From Actinopolyspora biskrensis (lineage in GTDB: Bacteria > Actinomycetota > Actinomycetes > Mycobacteriales > Pseudonocardiaceae): a stretch of DNA of 64,000 bases. Positions 7,374 to 17,332 of this stretch are shown here, piece after piece (position 1 is the stretch's first letter; each line of letters starts with the position of its first letter). Location of the stretch: NCBI RefSeq assembly GCF_013408175.1, contig NZ_JACBYW010000001.1, positions 62,001-126,000 on the forward strand, given 5' to 3'. The notes below the pieces were generated by a model. That model saw only the letters and a list, made by a program, of their open reading frames with translations. It did no database searches and had not been told where the DNA came from. Both the position numbers and the translations under genes were made by a program.

Positions 7374-10300
7374 TCATCCGCGCAACCGCAAACCCCGGGG
7401 AGTGGGGCGGAAACCGAACTCGGTCAGGAGCCCGGCCAGTCGAGTCCCCGCGGCGCCGGCCCCGTCCGCGGTGCGGAAGGAGAGCTGTCCCGTCCCGCCC
7501 GCGCGCACCGAGTCGGCCAGCCGTTCCGCCGCCGCGCGCAGCATCCCCTCGTCCTCGGTGAACGACAGCAGCGACCTGCCACCGCGCTCCACGTAGAACA
7601 CGGGACACCCGGAGACGAGCACCACCACGGCCCCGGCCCTGCGCCCTGGACGATGCCGCGTTTCACCCACCGGATCCGGCCAGCGCAACGCCGCCCCGTA
7701 CGGCTGGGCAGGATCGGCGGCGGCCAGCACGACCCCCACCTCCCGGGAACCACCACCGGAGCCGTGCGCCGCTTCCGGAGCCGCGCGATCGAACTCGCGC
7801 AACCGGTCCACCGCCCCGGGAACGGCGAACTGCGCCGCCCCGAGCCCCTCCACGAGGTAGCCCCTCCTGCAGGTTCCGGCCTCCTCCATCCCGCGCAGCA
7901 CCGTGTACACCCGGGACGGTCCGCCGACGAGCCGCTCGGCCTCCAAGGAGCCCCTGCTGAGCACCCCGTGCCTGTCCAGGAACACCTCGGTTCGCGCGGT
8001 GGAGCGCCGGGTGAGGTCCTCGGCGGGGAGCGGGGCCAACGACCAGCGGCCGGACATGCTCGGCGGCCCCGCCACCCCCGGAGCGCGGGGACGCCCCGAG
8101 CGCAGCCCGGAGCGACGCCCCCGCGGAGCGCTGCCCCGGCGGGCGGACCGCGCGCCCCCGGACATCAGCGTGCGCAGCGGAGCCAGCGTGTCATTGGTGA
8201 CCTCCCCGGACCACACCAGCTCCCACACGGCCGAGCTCACGACGGTGTCGGCGGGTGCGGACTCGCCCCGCTCCGAGAACGACTCACCAACCCGGGCCGT
8301 CAACTGGCGGAAGAAGAGCGCCCCACCGCGCAACGCGGCACGCACCTCCTCGTGCACGGAGGTCTCCGCGTGCTCGGCGGTGCGCTCGGGAAGCACCAGC
8401 TCGGCCGACTCGGCCGGTGCCAGCACCACCCACCCCTCGGAAGCGCTCGACGAACCGGCGCCGACCCAGACGACCTCACCGTTCGAGGTGAGCTCGTCCA
8501 GCATGGCGGCCCCGTAGTCGGGGACCCGCGCGGGAAGGATCAGCGATTCCAGGGCCCCGGAAGGCAGCGGAACCCCGGCGAGCTGCTCCACCACGGCGAA
8601 CACGTCCTCCACCGAACCGCGGCCGAGGGAGCCCACCCCCTGCCATGCGGGCAGGAAACGACCGAGCGCGGCGGGATCGACCGGGGAGATCTCGGAACGC
8701 AGCCGCGCCAACGAGGCCCGCCGAAGCCCACGGAGCACCTCGGGATCGCAGTACTCGGTGCCCCGCCCGCCCCCTGCCTCCAACGGGCGCAGCTCACCGC
8801 GCACCAGGTGCCCCGAGGCCGCCAGCCGGTCGAGCACCTCGGCCGCGACCGCGGGCCCGAGCCCGAACCGCTCGGCGAAGCTCGGGGCGTCGAAAGGGCC
8901 GCGGCAGCGGGCGTGCCGCAGGACCAGCTCGGCCAGCGGGTCCGCGACCGGCCGCGCGAGCTCCTCGGGAACCCACGACGGCAGCGCGACCCCCAGCGCG
9001 TCCCGCACCTTCCCCGCGTCCTCCACGGCGACCCACCTGGTCTCACCCGCGACGCGCGCCCGGAACGCCCTGCGCTCCTCCTCCAGCTCCCGCAGCCAAG
9101 CGGGATCCACCCCTCGGTCGGCCGCCTCGCGTTCCGTCAGGTCCCCCAGGAAGCGCAGCATGTCCGCCGCGTCCTCCACACCCCCGGCGCGACGGCGCGG
9201 ATCCAGCCGCTGCAGCCGCGACTCCACCTCCTCCACGGCCTCCGGGACGAGCAGCTCGCGCAGGGCCTCCGAACCGAGCAGCTCGGCCAGGAGAGTGGAG
9301 TCCAGCGTCAACGCGGCCGAGCGGCGCTCGGCGAGCGGAGCGTCCCCCTCGTACAGGAACATCCCCGCGTAGCCGAACAGCAGCGTCCGCGCGAACGGTG
9401 AAGGCGAGGAGGTGGCCACCTCCACCACCCGCACCCGACGCTGTTCGATCCGGGACATCAGATCGACCAGCCCGGCGACGTCGTAGACGTCGCGCACGCA
9501 CTCCCGCATCGTCTCCAGAACGATCGGGAACCCCTCGTAGCGCGCGGCGACCTCCAGCAGCCTGGCGGCGCGCCGCCGCTGCTGCCACAAGGGGGAGCGG
9601 CGCCGCGGATCACGACGCGGGAGCAACAACGCCCGCGCCGCGCACTCCCTGAAACGGGAGGCGAACAACGCCGAACCGGTCAGCGACCCGGTGACCAGCC
9701 TCCGGACGTCCCCCGGATCCGCGACCAGATCCCCGACACCGGGCACCACGTCCTCGCCGGACTCGTCCGCGGCGTCGGTAAGCCGCAGCACCATCCCGTC
9801 GTCGGACGAGACCACCTGCGCGTCCACCCCGCCGCGCTCGCCGAGGAGGGACTCGACGATCAGCGCCCACGGAGCGTTCACCCCGGCACCGAACGGGGAG
9901 TGCACCACCACCCGCCAGTCCCCGAGCTCGTCCCGGAACCGCTCGACCACGATCGTGCGGTCGTCCGGAACGTGGCCGGTCGCCGCACGCTGCTCCGCGA
10001 CATAGGCCAGCAGGTTCCTGCGCGCGTACTCGTCCAGCCCGGCCCGCCGTGCCCTGTCCTCCGCCTCCCGCTCGTCCGCGGAGGAGAGCTCACGCAGGAA
10101 CGCGCCCACCGCCCGTCCGAGCTCCAGCGGTCTGCCGGGGGAGTCCCCCTTCCAGAACGGCATTCTGGCCGGTCGCCCGGGAGCCGGCTCCACGACCACC
10201 CTGTCGTGGGTTATGTCGGCCACCCGCCAAGCGGAGGTCCCGAGCAGAAAAGTGTCCCCCACCCGGGACTCGTGAACCATCTCCTCGTCCAGCTCCCCCA

Positions 10301-12014
10301 CGCGGGTGCCCCCGGACCCCCCGGCGGACTCCCCGTCGGGAGCGACCACGGTGAACAACCCCCTGTCCGGGATCGTCCCGCCGGAGGTGACGGCCAAGCG
10401 CTGCGCACCGGGACGCGCCCGCAACTCGCCGGTCGTCCTGTCCCACACGATCCGCGGACGCAGCTCCCCGAACTCCTCACTGGGGTAGCGCCCGGAGAGC
10501 ATGTCCAGAACCGAACGCAGCGCGGAGTCCGACAGCTCCGCGAACGGAGCGGACCGCCGCACCAGCGCGGCCAGCTCCCCGACCTCCCGCGGATCCATCG
10601 CCACGGCGGCCACCACCTGCTGCGCCAGAACGTCCAGGGGATCGCGCGGAACGGACAGCGACTCGATCAGCCCTTCGCGCATGCGCTCCGAGACCACCGC
10701 GCAGTCGACCAGGTCGCCGCGGAACTTCGGGAAGACCACCCCGGTGGACGGTGCGCCGACGTGATGCCCGCCGCGCCCGACGCGCTGCATCCCCGAGGCC
10801 ACGCTGGGAGGGGCCTCGATCTGCACGACGAGATCCACGGTCCCCATGTCGATGCCGAGCTCCAGCGAGGACGTCGCCACCACGCAGGGGAGCGCACCGG
10901 ACTTGAGCTCCTCCTCGGCCAGCCGACGCTGGTGCTTGGACATCGAACCGTGGTGGGCGCGGGCGACGGTGACCTCGGAACCCGCGGTGACCCCCGAGCC
11001 GCCCACGGCCTCGGCGGGGAACCGCTGCTCCCGGGCCAGCTCCCCGACCCCGGTCTCCGCGGGGCCACGGTCCCCGGCGGACTCGGCGGGCCGCTCGGCG
11101 GCGAGCTCGTTGAGCCCGGCCGTCAACCGCTCCGCGAGCCTGCGCGAGTTGGTGAACACGATCGTCGAGCGGTGCTCGCGAACCAAGCGGAGCACGCGTT
11201 CCCGCACTGCGGGCCAGATCGCCGCCTTCCGGCTCCCGTCCGGTGCCGAGCCGTCCTCCGCCGTGACCTCGGGCGCGGTCATGTCCTCCAGCGGGACCTC
11301 CACCGAAACGTCGACCCGCTTCGGGTCCGGGGGGCGAACCACCCTGGTGGGACGTCCTCCCGCGAGGAAACCGCTGACCTCCTCGACCGGGCGCACCGTC
11401 GCAGAGAGACCGATCCGCTGCGCGGGCCGCTCGAGCAGCTCGTCCAGCCGATCCAGGGAAACGGCCAGATGAGCACCGCGCTTGTCCCCGGCGACCGCGT
11501 GCACCTCGTCCACGATCACCGTCTCCACCCCGCGCAACGACTCACGTGCCGCCGAGGTCAGCAGCAGGAACAGCGACTCGGGAGTGGTGACCAGGATGTC
11601 GGGAGGTCGCCTGGTGAACGCCCTGCGCTCCGAGGACGGGGTGTCGCCGGTGCGCACACCGACCTCGACGTCCGGTGGTCGCTGCCCCAGCCGCCGTGCG
11701 GCCGCACCGATGCCCTCCAGCGGCGAGCGGAGATTGCGCCGCACGTCCACGGCCAGGGCCTTCATCGGGGACACGTAGAGCACCCTGCAGCGCTCACGCG
11801 GTTCGGCGGGACGCTCCGCCGTGATCAAACCGTCCAACGCGGACAGGAACGCGGCCAGCGTCTTGCCCGAACCGGTCGGGGCCACGACGAGGGTGTGCTC
11901 GCCTGCGGAGATCGCTTCCCAAGCCGCGCGCTGCCCCTCGGTCGGACTCCCGAAGGCCGTGCCGAACCAGTCACGGGTGGCGTGGGAGAACGGTGCCAGC
12001 GGGTCGTCTGTCAC
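7374..12014 (-). CDS. lhr: Lhr-type ATP-dependent DNA helicase
   Basis: A very large superfamily 2 helicase (1546 residues), the usual size for the long Lhr of actinobacteria. The helicase core shows Walker A PTGSGKT at 46-52, DEVH at 169-172, LSAT near 204, a GIDMG motif and QRVGRGGH (motif VI). The core is followed by a winged-helix/beta-barrel segment and the long Lhr C-terminal domain. Mycobacterial Lhr is a 3'-to-5' translocase that unwinds RNA:DNA hybrids and responds to DNA damage. The start is GTG at 12014; its upstream sequence carries a PafBC-like DNA-damage promoter whose -10 ends 6 bases before the start, giving a leaderless message. Its place beside recA-recX fits a repair role. 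Confidence 0.95.
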   Translation of the reverse strand: MTDDPLAPFSHATRDWFGTAFGSPTEGQRAAWEAISAGEHTLVVAPTGSGKTLAAFLSALDGLITAERPAEPRERCRVLYVSPMKALAVDVRRNLRSPLEGIGAAARRLGQRPPDVEVGVRTGDTPSSERRAFTRRPPDILVTTPESLFLLLTSAARESLRGVETVIVDEVHAVAGDKRGAHLAVSLDRLDELLERPAQRIGLSATVRPVEEVSGFLAGGRPTRVVRPPDPKRVDVSVEVPLEDMTAPEVTAEDGSAPDGSRKAAIWPAVRERVLRLVREHRSTIVFTNSRRLAERLTAGLNELAAERPAESAGDRGPAETGVGELAREQRFPAEAVGGSGVTAGSEVTVARAHHGSMSKHQRRLAEEELKSGALPCVVATSSLELGIDMGTVDLVVQIEAPPSVASGMQRVGRGGHHVGAPSTGVVFPKFRGDLVDCAVVSERMREGLIESLSVPRDPLDVLAQQVVAAVAMDPREVGELAALVRRSAPFAELSDSALRSVLDMLSGRYPSEEFGELRPRIVWDRTTGELRARPGAQRLAVTSGGTIPDRGLFTVVAPDGESAGGSGGTRVGELDEEMVHESRVGDTFLLGTSAWRVADITHDRVVVEPAPGRPARMPFWKGDSPGRPLELGRAVGAFLRELSSADEREAEDRARRAGLDEYARRNLLAYVAEQRAATGHVPDDRTIVVERFRDELGDWRVVVHSPFGAGVNAPWALIVESLLGERGGVDAQVVSSDDGMVLRLTDAADESGEDVVPGVGDLVADPGDVRRLVTGSLTGSALFASRFRECAARALLLPRRDPRRRSPLWQQRRRAARLLEVAARYEGFPIVLETMRECVRDVYDVAGLVDLMSRIEQRRVRVVEVATSSPSPFARTLLFGYAGMFLYEGDAPLAERRSAALTLDSTLLAELLGSEALRELLVPEAVEEVESRLQRLDPRRRAGGVEDAADMLRFLGDLTEREAADRGVDPAWLRELEEERRAFRARVAGETRWVAVEDAGKVRDALGVALPSWVPEELARPVADPLAELVLRHARCRGPFDAPSFAERFGLGPAVAAEVLDRLAASGHLVRGELRPLEAGGGRGTEYCDPEVLRGLRRASLARLRSEISPVDPAALGRFLPAWQGVGSLGRGSVEDVFAVVEQLAGVPLPSGALESLILPARVPDYGAAMLDELTSNGEVVWVGAGSSSASEGWVVLAPAESAELVLPERTAEHAETSVHEEVRAALRGGALFFRQLTARVGESFSERGESAPADTVVSSAVWELVWSGEVTNDTLAPLRTLMSGGARSARRGSAPRGRRSGLRSGRPRAPGVAGPPSMSGRWSLAPLPAEDLTRRSTARTEVFLDRHGVLSRGSLEAERLVGGPSRVYTVLRGMEEAGTCRRGYLVEGLGAAQFAVPGAVDRLREFDRAAPEAAHGSGGGSREVGVVLAAADPAQPYGAALRWPDPVGETRHRPGRRAGAVVVLVSGCPVFYVERGGRSLLSFTEDEGMLRAAAERLADSVRAGGTGQLSFRTADGAGAAGTRLAGLLTEFGFRPTPRGLRLRG

Positions 12015-12020
12015 GTGCCC

Positions 12021-12043
12021 ATCCTGGACCCGAACACCGACAC
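12021..12043 (-). promoter_or_regulatory. PafBC-type DNA-damage promoter of lhr
   Basis: On the minus strand GTGTCGGTG (12043-12035) is followed by exactly 8 bases and CAGGAT (12026-12021), then 6 bases and the GTG start at 12014. The mycobacterial PafBC-dependent motif is TTGTCRGTG-N8-TAnnnT, so 8 of 9 upstream positions and the spacing match. The -10 differs at its first base. Confidence 0.6.
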
Positions 12044-12096
12044 GGTGGATTTCCCGCGCCCCGGCGGCACGCCGGCGCCCCGCTCGGGAGGAGCGC

Positions 12097-12216
12097 TCAC
12101 CTGTTCCGCTGGTTGCGGAACCTGCGCCACAACAGGATCACGACGACGAGCAGCATCAGGGCGACGGCCAACTGCCCCCAGAAGGACGAGAACCCGGACG
12201 GATCGGCCTGCAACAT
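12097..12216 (-). CDS. 39-residue single-span membrane protein
   Basis: A small open frame encoding 39 residues, beginning MLQADPSGFSSFWGQLAV. One hydrophobic helix (about residues 14-30) is flanked by a short outside part and a strongly basic end WRRFRNQRNR, giving an N-out/C-in single-span topology. The ATG at 12216 follows a G-rich ribosome site (GGGGG about 5 bases upstream), and the TGA is at 12097-12099. It lies alone between lhr and the DUF3046 gene, 82 bases upstream of lhr on the same strand. I do not recognise a family, and it is short enough to be missed by automated annotation. Support is the clean hydropathy pattern and ribosome site. Confidence 0.6.
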   Translation of the reverse strand: MLQADPSGFSSFWGQLAVALMLLVVVILLWRRFRNQRNR

Positions 12217-12323
12217 GCCCCCAGCCTATCCGTTCCGCCGCGAACGCGTGGGTTTCCCGCCCCGCCGCGGAACCGCCGGACAACGTGACGCGGCCACCGG
12301 GCCGCGAGGGCACGCCCGCCACG

Positions 12324-12329
12324 TACGGT
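12324..12329 (+). promoter_or_regulatory. -10 element of the DUF3046 gene
   Basis: TACGGT ends 7 bases before the ATG at 12337. GGAGG also lies there but only 1 base from the ATG, too close to work well, so a leaderless start is the better reading. Confidence 0.4.
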
Positions 12330-12336
12330 GGGAGGA

Positions 12337-12531
12337 ATGCGCTACACAGCTCTGCGTCAGCGGATGGTCGAGGAACTCGGCGAGATCAGAGCCGACACCC
12401 TGGCCCGCGATCACGTGCTGGCCGCCCTGGGCGAGCGCACGGTAAACGAGGCGCTGGAGGACGGCTGGGACCCCAAGCGGGTCTGGTCCGTGCTCTGCGA
12501 GGCGTTCGAGGTGCCCAAGAGCAGGCGCTGA
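12337..12531 (+). CDS. DUF3046 protein
   Basis: A 64-residue soluble protein of the DUF3046 family, which in mycobacteria is encoded close to recA (Rv2738c). The conserved pattern is visible: MRYTALRQRMVEELG at the start, then DHVLAALGERTVNEALEDGWDPKRVWSVLCEAFEVP. Function is unknown. An in-frame GTG at 12328 would add three residues; the ATG at 12337 matches where relatives start. It is transcribed toward the oppositely oriented DUF4383 gene. Confidence 0.85.
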   Translation: MRYTALRQRMVEELGEIRADTLARDHVLAALGERTVNEALEDGWDPKRVWSVLCEAFEVPKSRR

Positions 12532-12561
12532 GAGCCCGGAGGGGCGTCGCGGCCCCGGCGC

Positions 12562-13284
12562 TCAGCGCTCGTTGCCGGTCCGGTCGCTTCCGCCCCCGGA
12601 CTCCCGAGCCCGGTCCTGAAGCGCCTGCTGGAGGTGCGCGTAGTGCTCATGGGCGCGTTGCCGCTCGGCTCTGGCCAGCCGAGCGGCCTCGGCCCGCACC
12701 ATCCTCTCCTGCTCCGGGGAGGCGTGTCCCTCGCCCAGGGCCACTTCGGCCTCGGCCAGCGGTTCCAGCTCTGCGGAGCGCTGCTGCTCGATCGTGCGCT
12801 GTTCGGGGACCTCCCCCTCCGGGGGCTCGTTGTGCCGGTAGCGCACGAACGGGTTGTCCTCGGGCAGTCCTCCGCTTATGCGCCCGTACAGGCCCACGAA
12901 CAGCAGCAGCAGCCCGGCGACGAGGCTGAAGACGACGTTCTGCATCTCGAAGGCGAGCAGGTTCCACCCCGTTTCGAGCACGGCCAGGTTGGCCAGCCCG
13001 GACAGCAGGAACAGCGCACCGATCGCGGCGGTCGTCGTCGAGGCCAGCGGGCCTCCGAGCGCGGCGGCGAGGATCAGCACCGCCCCCACGATCACGGAGA
13101 TCAGCGAGAGAAGACCGTTGGTGGAGAGCCCGAGGATCGTGGTTCCGCTGGTGGAGAGGAAACCGAGGTTGTTGGTGAAGCCGAGTATCCCGAAGGCGAT
13201 CAGCGCCCCTCCGAAGGCGGCCGCTCCCGCCCGGTAGATCTTGCTCAGCCAGTGGTGCGGCGTCAGGTAACGGTCGATGCGCAT
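12562..13284 (-). CDS. DUF4383 four-helix membrane protein
   Basis: A 240-residue integral membrane protein. After a short cytoplasmic start (MRIDRYLTPHHWLSKIY) there are four hydrophobic segments between about residues 20 and 150, the DUF4383 pattern. They are followed by a long charged cytoplasmic tail rich in Glu, Arg and Gln with coiled-coil character (about 165-240). The ATG at 13284 has GGGAGGT 6 bases upstream. The open frame continues upstream without conserved sequence. Function is unknown. The gene points away from recA; its start lies about 275 bases from recA, and the recA control region is between them. Confidence 0.8.
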   Translation of the reverse strand: MRIDRYLTPHHWLSKIYRAGAAAFGGALIAFGILGFTNNLGFLSTSGTTILGLSTNGLLSLISVIVGAVLILAAALGGPLASTTTAAIGALFLLSGLANLAVLETGWNLLAFEMQNVVFSLVAGLLLLFVGLYGRISGGLPEDNPFVRYRHNEPPEGEVPEQRTIEQQRSAELEPLAEAEVALGEGHASPEQERMVRAEAARLARAERQRAHEHYAHLQQALQDRARESGGGSDRTGNER

Positions 13285-13420
13285 CGGGGCACCTCCCGGT
13301 ACTCGGGGGTCGTGGGGGCCGGACCGGCCCCTACGTGGGTCGAGTGTCCCCCCACCGAGGGAAAGATCGCACCTGATCAGCGACTTGCGCGGTCGTGACG
13401 ACTCGCATGTCGCCACGTTA

Positions 13421-13436
13421 TCGAACATTAGTTCGG
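13421..13436 (+). promoter_or_regulatory. LexA (SOS) box upstream of recA
   Basis: TCGAAC-ATTA-GTTCGG matches the mycobacterial/Bacillus-type SOS box TCGAAC-N4-GTTCGA at 11 of 12 defined positions. It lies 124 bases before the recA start, and lexA is encoded in this window. Confidence 0.8.
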
Positions 13437-13493
13437 TTAGAATGGATCCACAGCGGGCCCGGTTGTCCACGGAGCCGCGAACCAGCGGCCGGA

Positions 13494-13516
13494 CTGTCGG
13501 CCCTTCCCCGTAGCGT
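13494..13516 (+). promoter_or_regulatory. PafBC-type second promoter of recA
   Basis: CTGTCGGCC is followed by exactly 8 bases and TAGCGT. This resembles the PafBC motif TTGTCRGTG-N8-TAnnnT known from the LexA-independent recA promoter of mycobacteria: 6 of 9 upstream bases, the exact spacing and the -10 all fit. Transcription would start near 13523, 37 bases before the ATG. Confidence 0.6.
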
Positions 13517-13559
13517 CGGTCGTGACACCACGACCTTCGACCCGACCGAGGTGGCCCCG

Positions 13560-15731
<2,172 letters not shown>

Positions 15732-15739
15732 TCGAGGTC

Positions 15740-16369
15740 ATGGACACCACGAGCGGGGGCGGAGTCCCCGGTGCCGGTCGTGTCGCGGACGATCCGCACG
15801 CGGCGGAGGCGGACGGTTCGGAGGGGCCGGACTCCGCCGCAGAGGTCCCCGGGGCCGCCGATGCCGAGAAGACCGCGCGCGAGACGGTGTACCGCCTGCT
15901 GGCGGTCCGGGCACGCAGTCGTGTCGAGCTGCTGCGTGCCCTGAGCAGGGCCGGGGTGGACTCCGGCACGGCGCACTCGGTGCTCGGGAAGTTCGTGGAC
16001 GCCGGTCTGGTCGACGACGCGGCTTTCGCCGCGGAGTGGGTGCGCAGCCGCCACCGGCAGCGCGGACTCGGCCGGAGGGCCCTGGAGGAGGAGTTGCGGG
16101 AGAAGGGTGTCGACGACGACGCCCTCTCCGCCGCTCTGGACACTCTGGACACCGATGACGAGGTGTCGCGCGCGCGTGCGCTGGTGCGGCGCAAACTCGC
16201 CGGTACGGCGGTGACCGATCCGAAGGTGCGGATGCGGCGCCTGATGGGCATGCTGGCCCGCAAGGGCTACGGCGAGGCGCTGGCCTTCCGGGTGGTCCGG
16301 GAGGAGCTGGAAGCCCTCGACGAGGAGGGGGCTCTCGAGGACGAGGGGTTCGTGGACCCGGATCCGTGA
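15740..16369 (+). CDS. recX: RecX, regulator of RecA
   Basis: A 209-residue RecX, which binds RecA filaments and limits their activity. After an acidic, unconserved N-terminus (about 45 residues) come the helical repeats: the segment around ETVYRLLAVRARSRVELLRAL, then FVDAGLVDDAAFAAEWVRSR, RRALEEELREKGV and a third repeat RMRRLMGMLARKGYGEALAF. It starts 8 bases after the recA stop and ends before hairpin 16401-16427. The ATG at 15740 has GAGG close upstream; translational coupling to recA is likely. Confidence 0.93.
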   Translation: MDTTSGGGVPGAGRVADDPHAAEADGSEGPDSAAEVPGAADAEKTARETVYRLLAVRARSRVELLRALSRAGVDSGTAHSVLGKFVDAGLVDDAAFAAEWVRSRHRQRGLGRRALEEELREKGVDDDALSAALDTLDTDDEVSRARALVRRKLAGTAVTDPKVRMRRLMGMLARKGYGEALAFRVVREELEALDEEGALEDEGFVDPDP

Positions 16370-16400
16370 GCTCCGTACCACCGCGTGGGCGGCACTGGAC

Positions 16401-16427
16401 GGCGGAACCGCCGCGAGAGGTTCCGCC
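16401..16427 (+). terminator. hairpin after recX
   Basis: GGCGGAACC (16401-16409) pairs perfectly with GGTTCCGCC (16419-16427) across a 9-base loop. It lies 32 bases past the recX stop and overlaps a copy of the dispersed repeat. Confidence 0.6.
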
Positions 16428-16450
16428 GAGTGACCACCTGCGCGAACCGG
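16411..16450. repeat. dispersed intergenic repeat, copy A
   Basis: Carries GCGAGAGGTTCCGCC, then AGTGACCACC and CGCGAACCGG. The same blocks occur between other genes at 34521-34568 and 48689-48734, with partial matches at 21527-21543, 22312-22333 and 62888-62925. Confidence 0.55.
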
Positions 16451-16464
16451 AGGGGGAACTTCAA

Positions 16465-16470
16465 TAGACT
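16465..16470 (+). promoter_or_regulatory. -10 element, leaderless start of the HAD gene
   Basis: TAGACT ends exactly 6 bases before the GTG at 16477. Confidence 0.5.
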
Positions 16471-16476
16471 TCTGCG

Positions 16477-17157
16477 GTGACCGAATCGACCATCGTGCCC
16501 ACCGGGCACCACATCGTCTGGGACTGGAACGGGACGCTGCTGGCCGACAACCACGCCGTTGTCGCAGCGGTGAACGCGGTGTGCACGGCTTTCGGTGCCG
16601 CGCACGTGGACCTCTCCCGCTGGCGCTCCGTCTTCGGCAGACCGTTGTGGCGCGCCTACGAGAAGGTGCTGGACCGCGAGATCGCGCAGCGGGACTGGGC
16701 GCGGATCGACCGGATATACCACGAGGCGTACCGGGAGCTGCTGCACACCTGTGAACTGGCCGCCGACGCGCCGGAGGTGCTGCGTGGCTGGTGGAGCGCG
16801 GGCCGGAGCCAGTCGCTGCTTTCCATGTTCTTCCACGAGGAGCTGGTCCCGCTGGTGGAGGACTTCGGGCTGAGCTCGGTGTTCAGCCGCATCGACGGTT
16901 TGCGTGATCCGGCGGTGGGCGGCTCCAAGGCGGGACATCTCGTCGCGCACCTGGACTCGCTCGGTGTGGCCCCCTCCGAGACGGTGGTGGTCGGGGACGT
17001 GGCCGACGACGCCTCCGCGGCGGAGTGGGCGGGCGCGGGCTGCGTCCTGGTCACCACCGGGGTGATGTCGCGGGAGGCGCTCGAGGCGACCGGTCATCCC
17101 GTGGTGGATTCACTGGGGGAGGTCGTGGAGCGGCTCGCGGGGGCCCGGGCAATGTGA
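16477..17157 (+). CDS. HAD-superfamily phosphatase
   Basis: A 226-residue HAD hydrolase resembling phosphoglycolate-phosphatase relatives. Motif I is VWDWNGTLL, with the nucleophile at D16; the +2 position is Asn18 instead of the usual Asp. Motif II is LLSMF, a lysine motif is in GGSKAGHL, and motif III is VVVGDVADDASAAEWAG. A helical cap lies between motifs I and II. The missing +2 acid could slow leaving-group protonation, although DWNGT is seen in some actinobacterial members. The substrate is unknown. The GTG start is probably leaderless. The gene stands alone between recX and the iron-uptake gene. Confidence 0.85.
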   Translation: MTESTIVPTGHHIVWDWNGTLLADNHAVVAAVNAVCTAFGAAHVDLSRWRSVFGRPLWRAYEKVLDREIAQRDWARIDRIYHEAYRELLHTCELAADAPEVLRGWWSAGRSQSLLSMFFHEELVPLVEDFGLSSVFSRIDGLRDPAVGGSKAGHLVAHLDSLGVAPSETVVVGDVADDASAAEWAGAGCVLVTTGVMSREALEATGHPVVDSLGEVVERLAGARAM

Positions 17158-17202
17158 TTCGGGCCCTCGGAGCGCGGACTCGTATTGATCCCGGGCTTTG
17201 GT

Positions 17203-17221
17203 TTTGTTTAGCCTAACCTAA
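17203..17221. promoter_or_regulatory. IdeR/DtxR iron box
   Basis: A 19-base site ending TTTAGCCTAACCTAA matches the consensus TTAGGTTAGGCTAACCTAA at 16 of 19 positions. It lies 112 bases before a siderophore-binding lipoprotein gene, and ideR is encoded at 46.9-47.6 kb, so iron-replete repression is likely. Confidence 0.75.
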
Positions 17222-17332
17222 GGATCCCTTGCAGGGGGTCCGTGTGGCGGGGCGGCTCACACGGACGCGAAGTGGCTGCGGCCGCTTCCTGGAAGGAGTC
17301 CTGAACACAGCTCCCGGTATTGAAGGTGTCCA

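Noticed and set aside
9900-12929. Plus-strand open frame of about 1000 codons opposite lhr
   Set aside because: Antisense to the conserved helicase; low-complexity translation.
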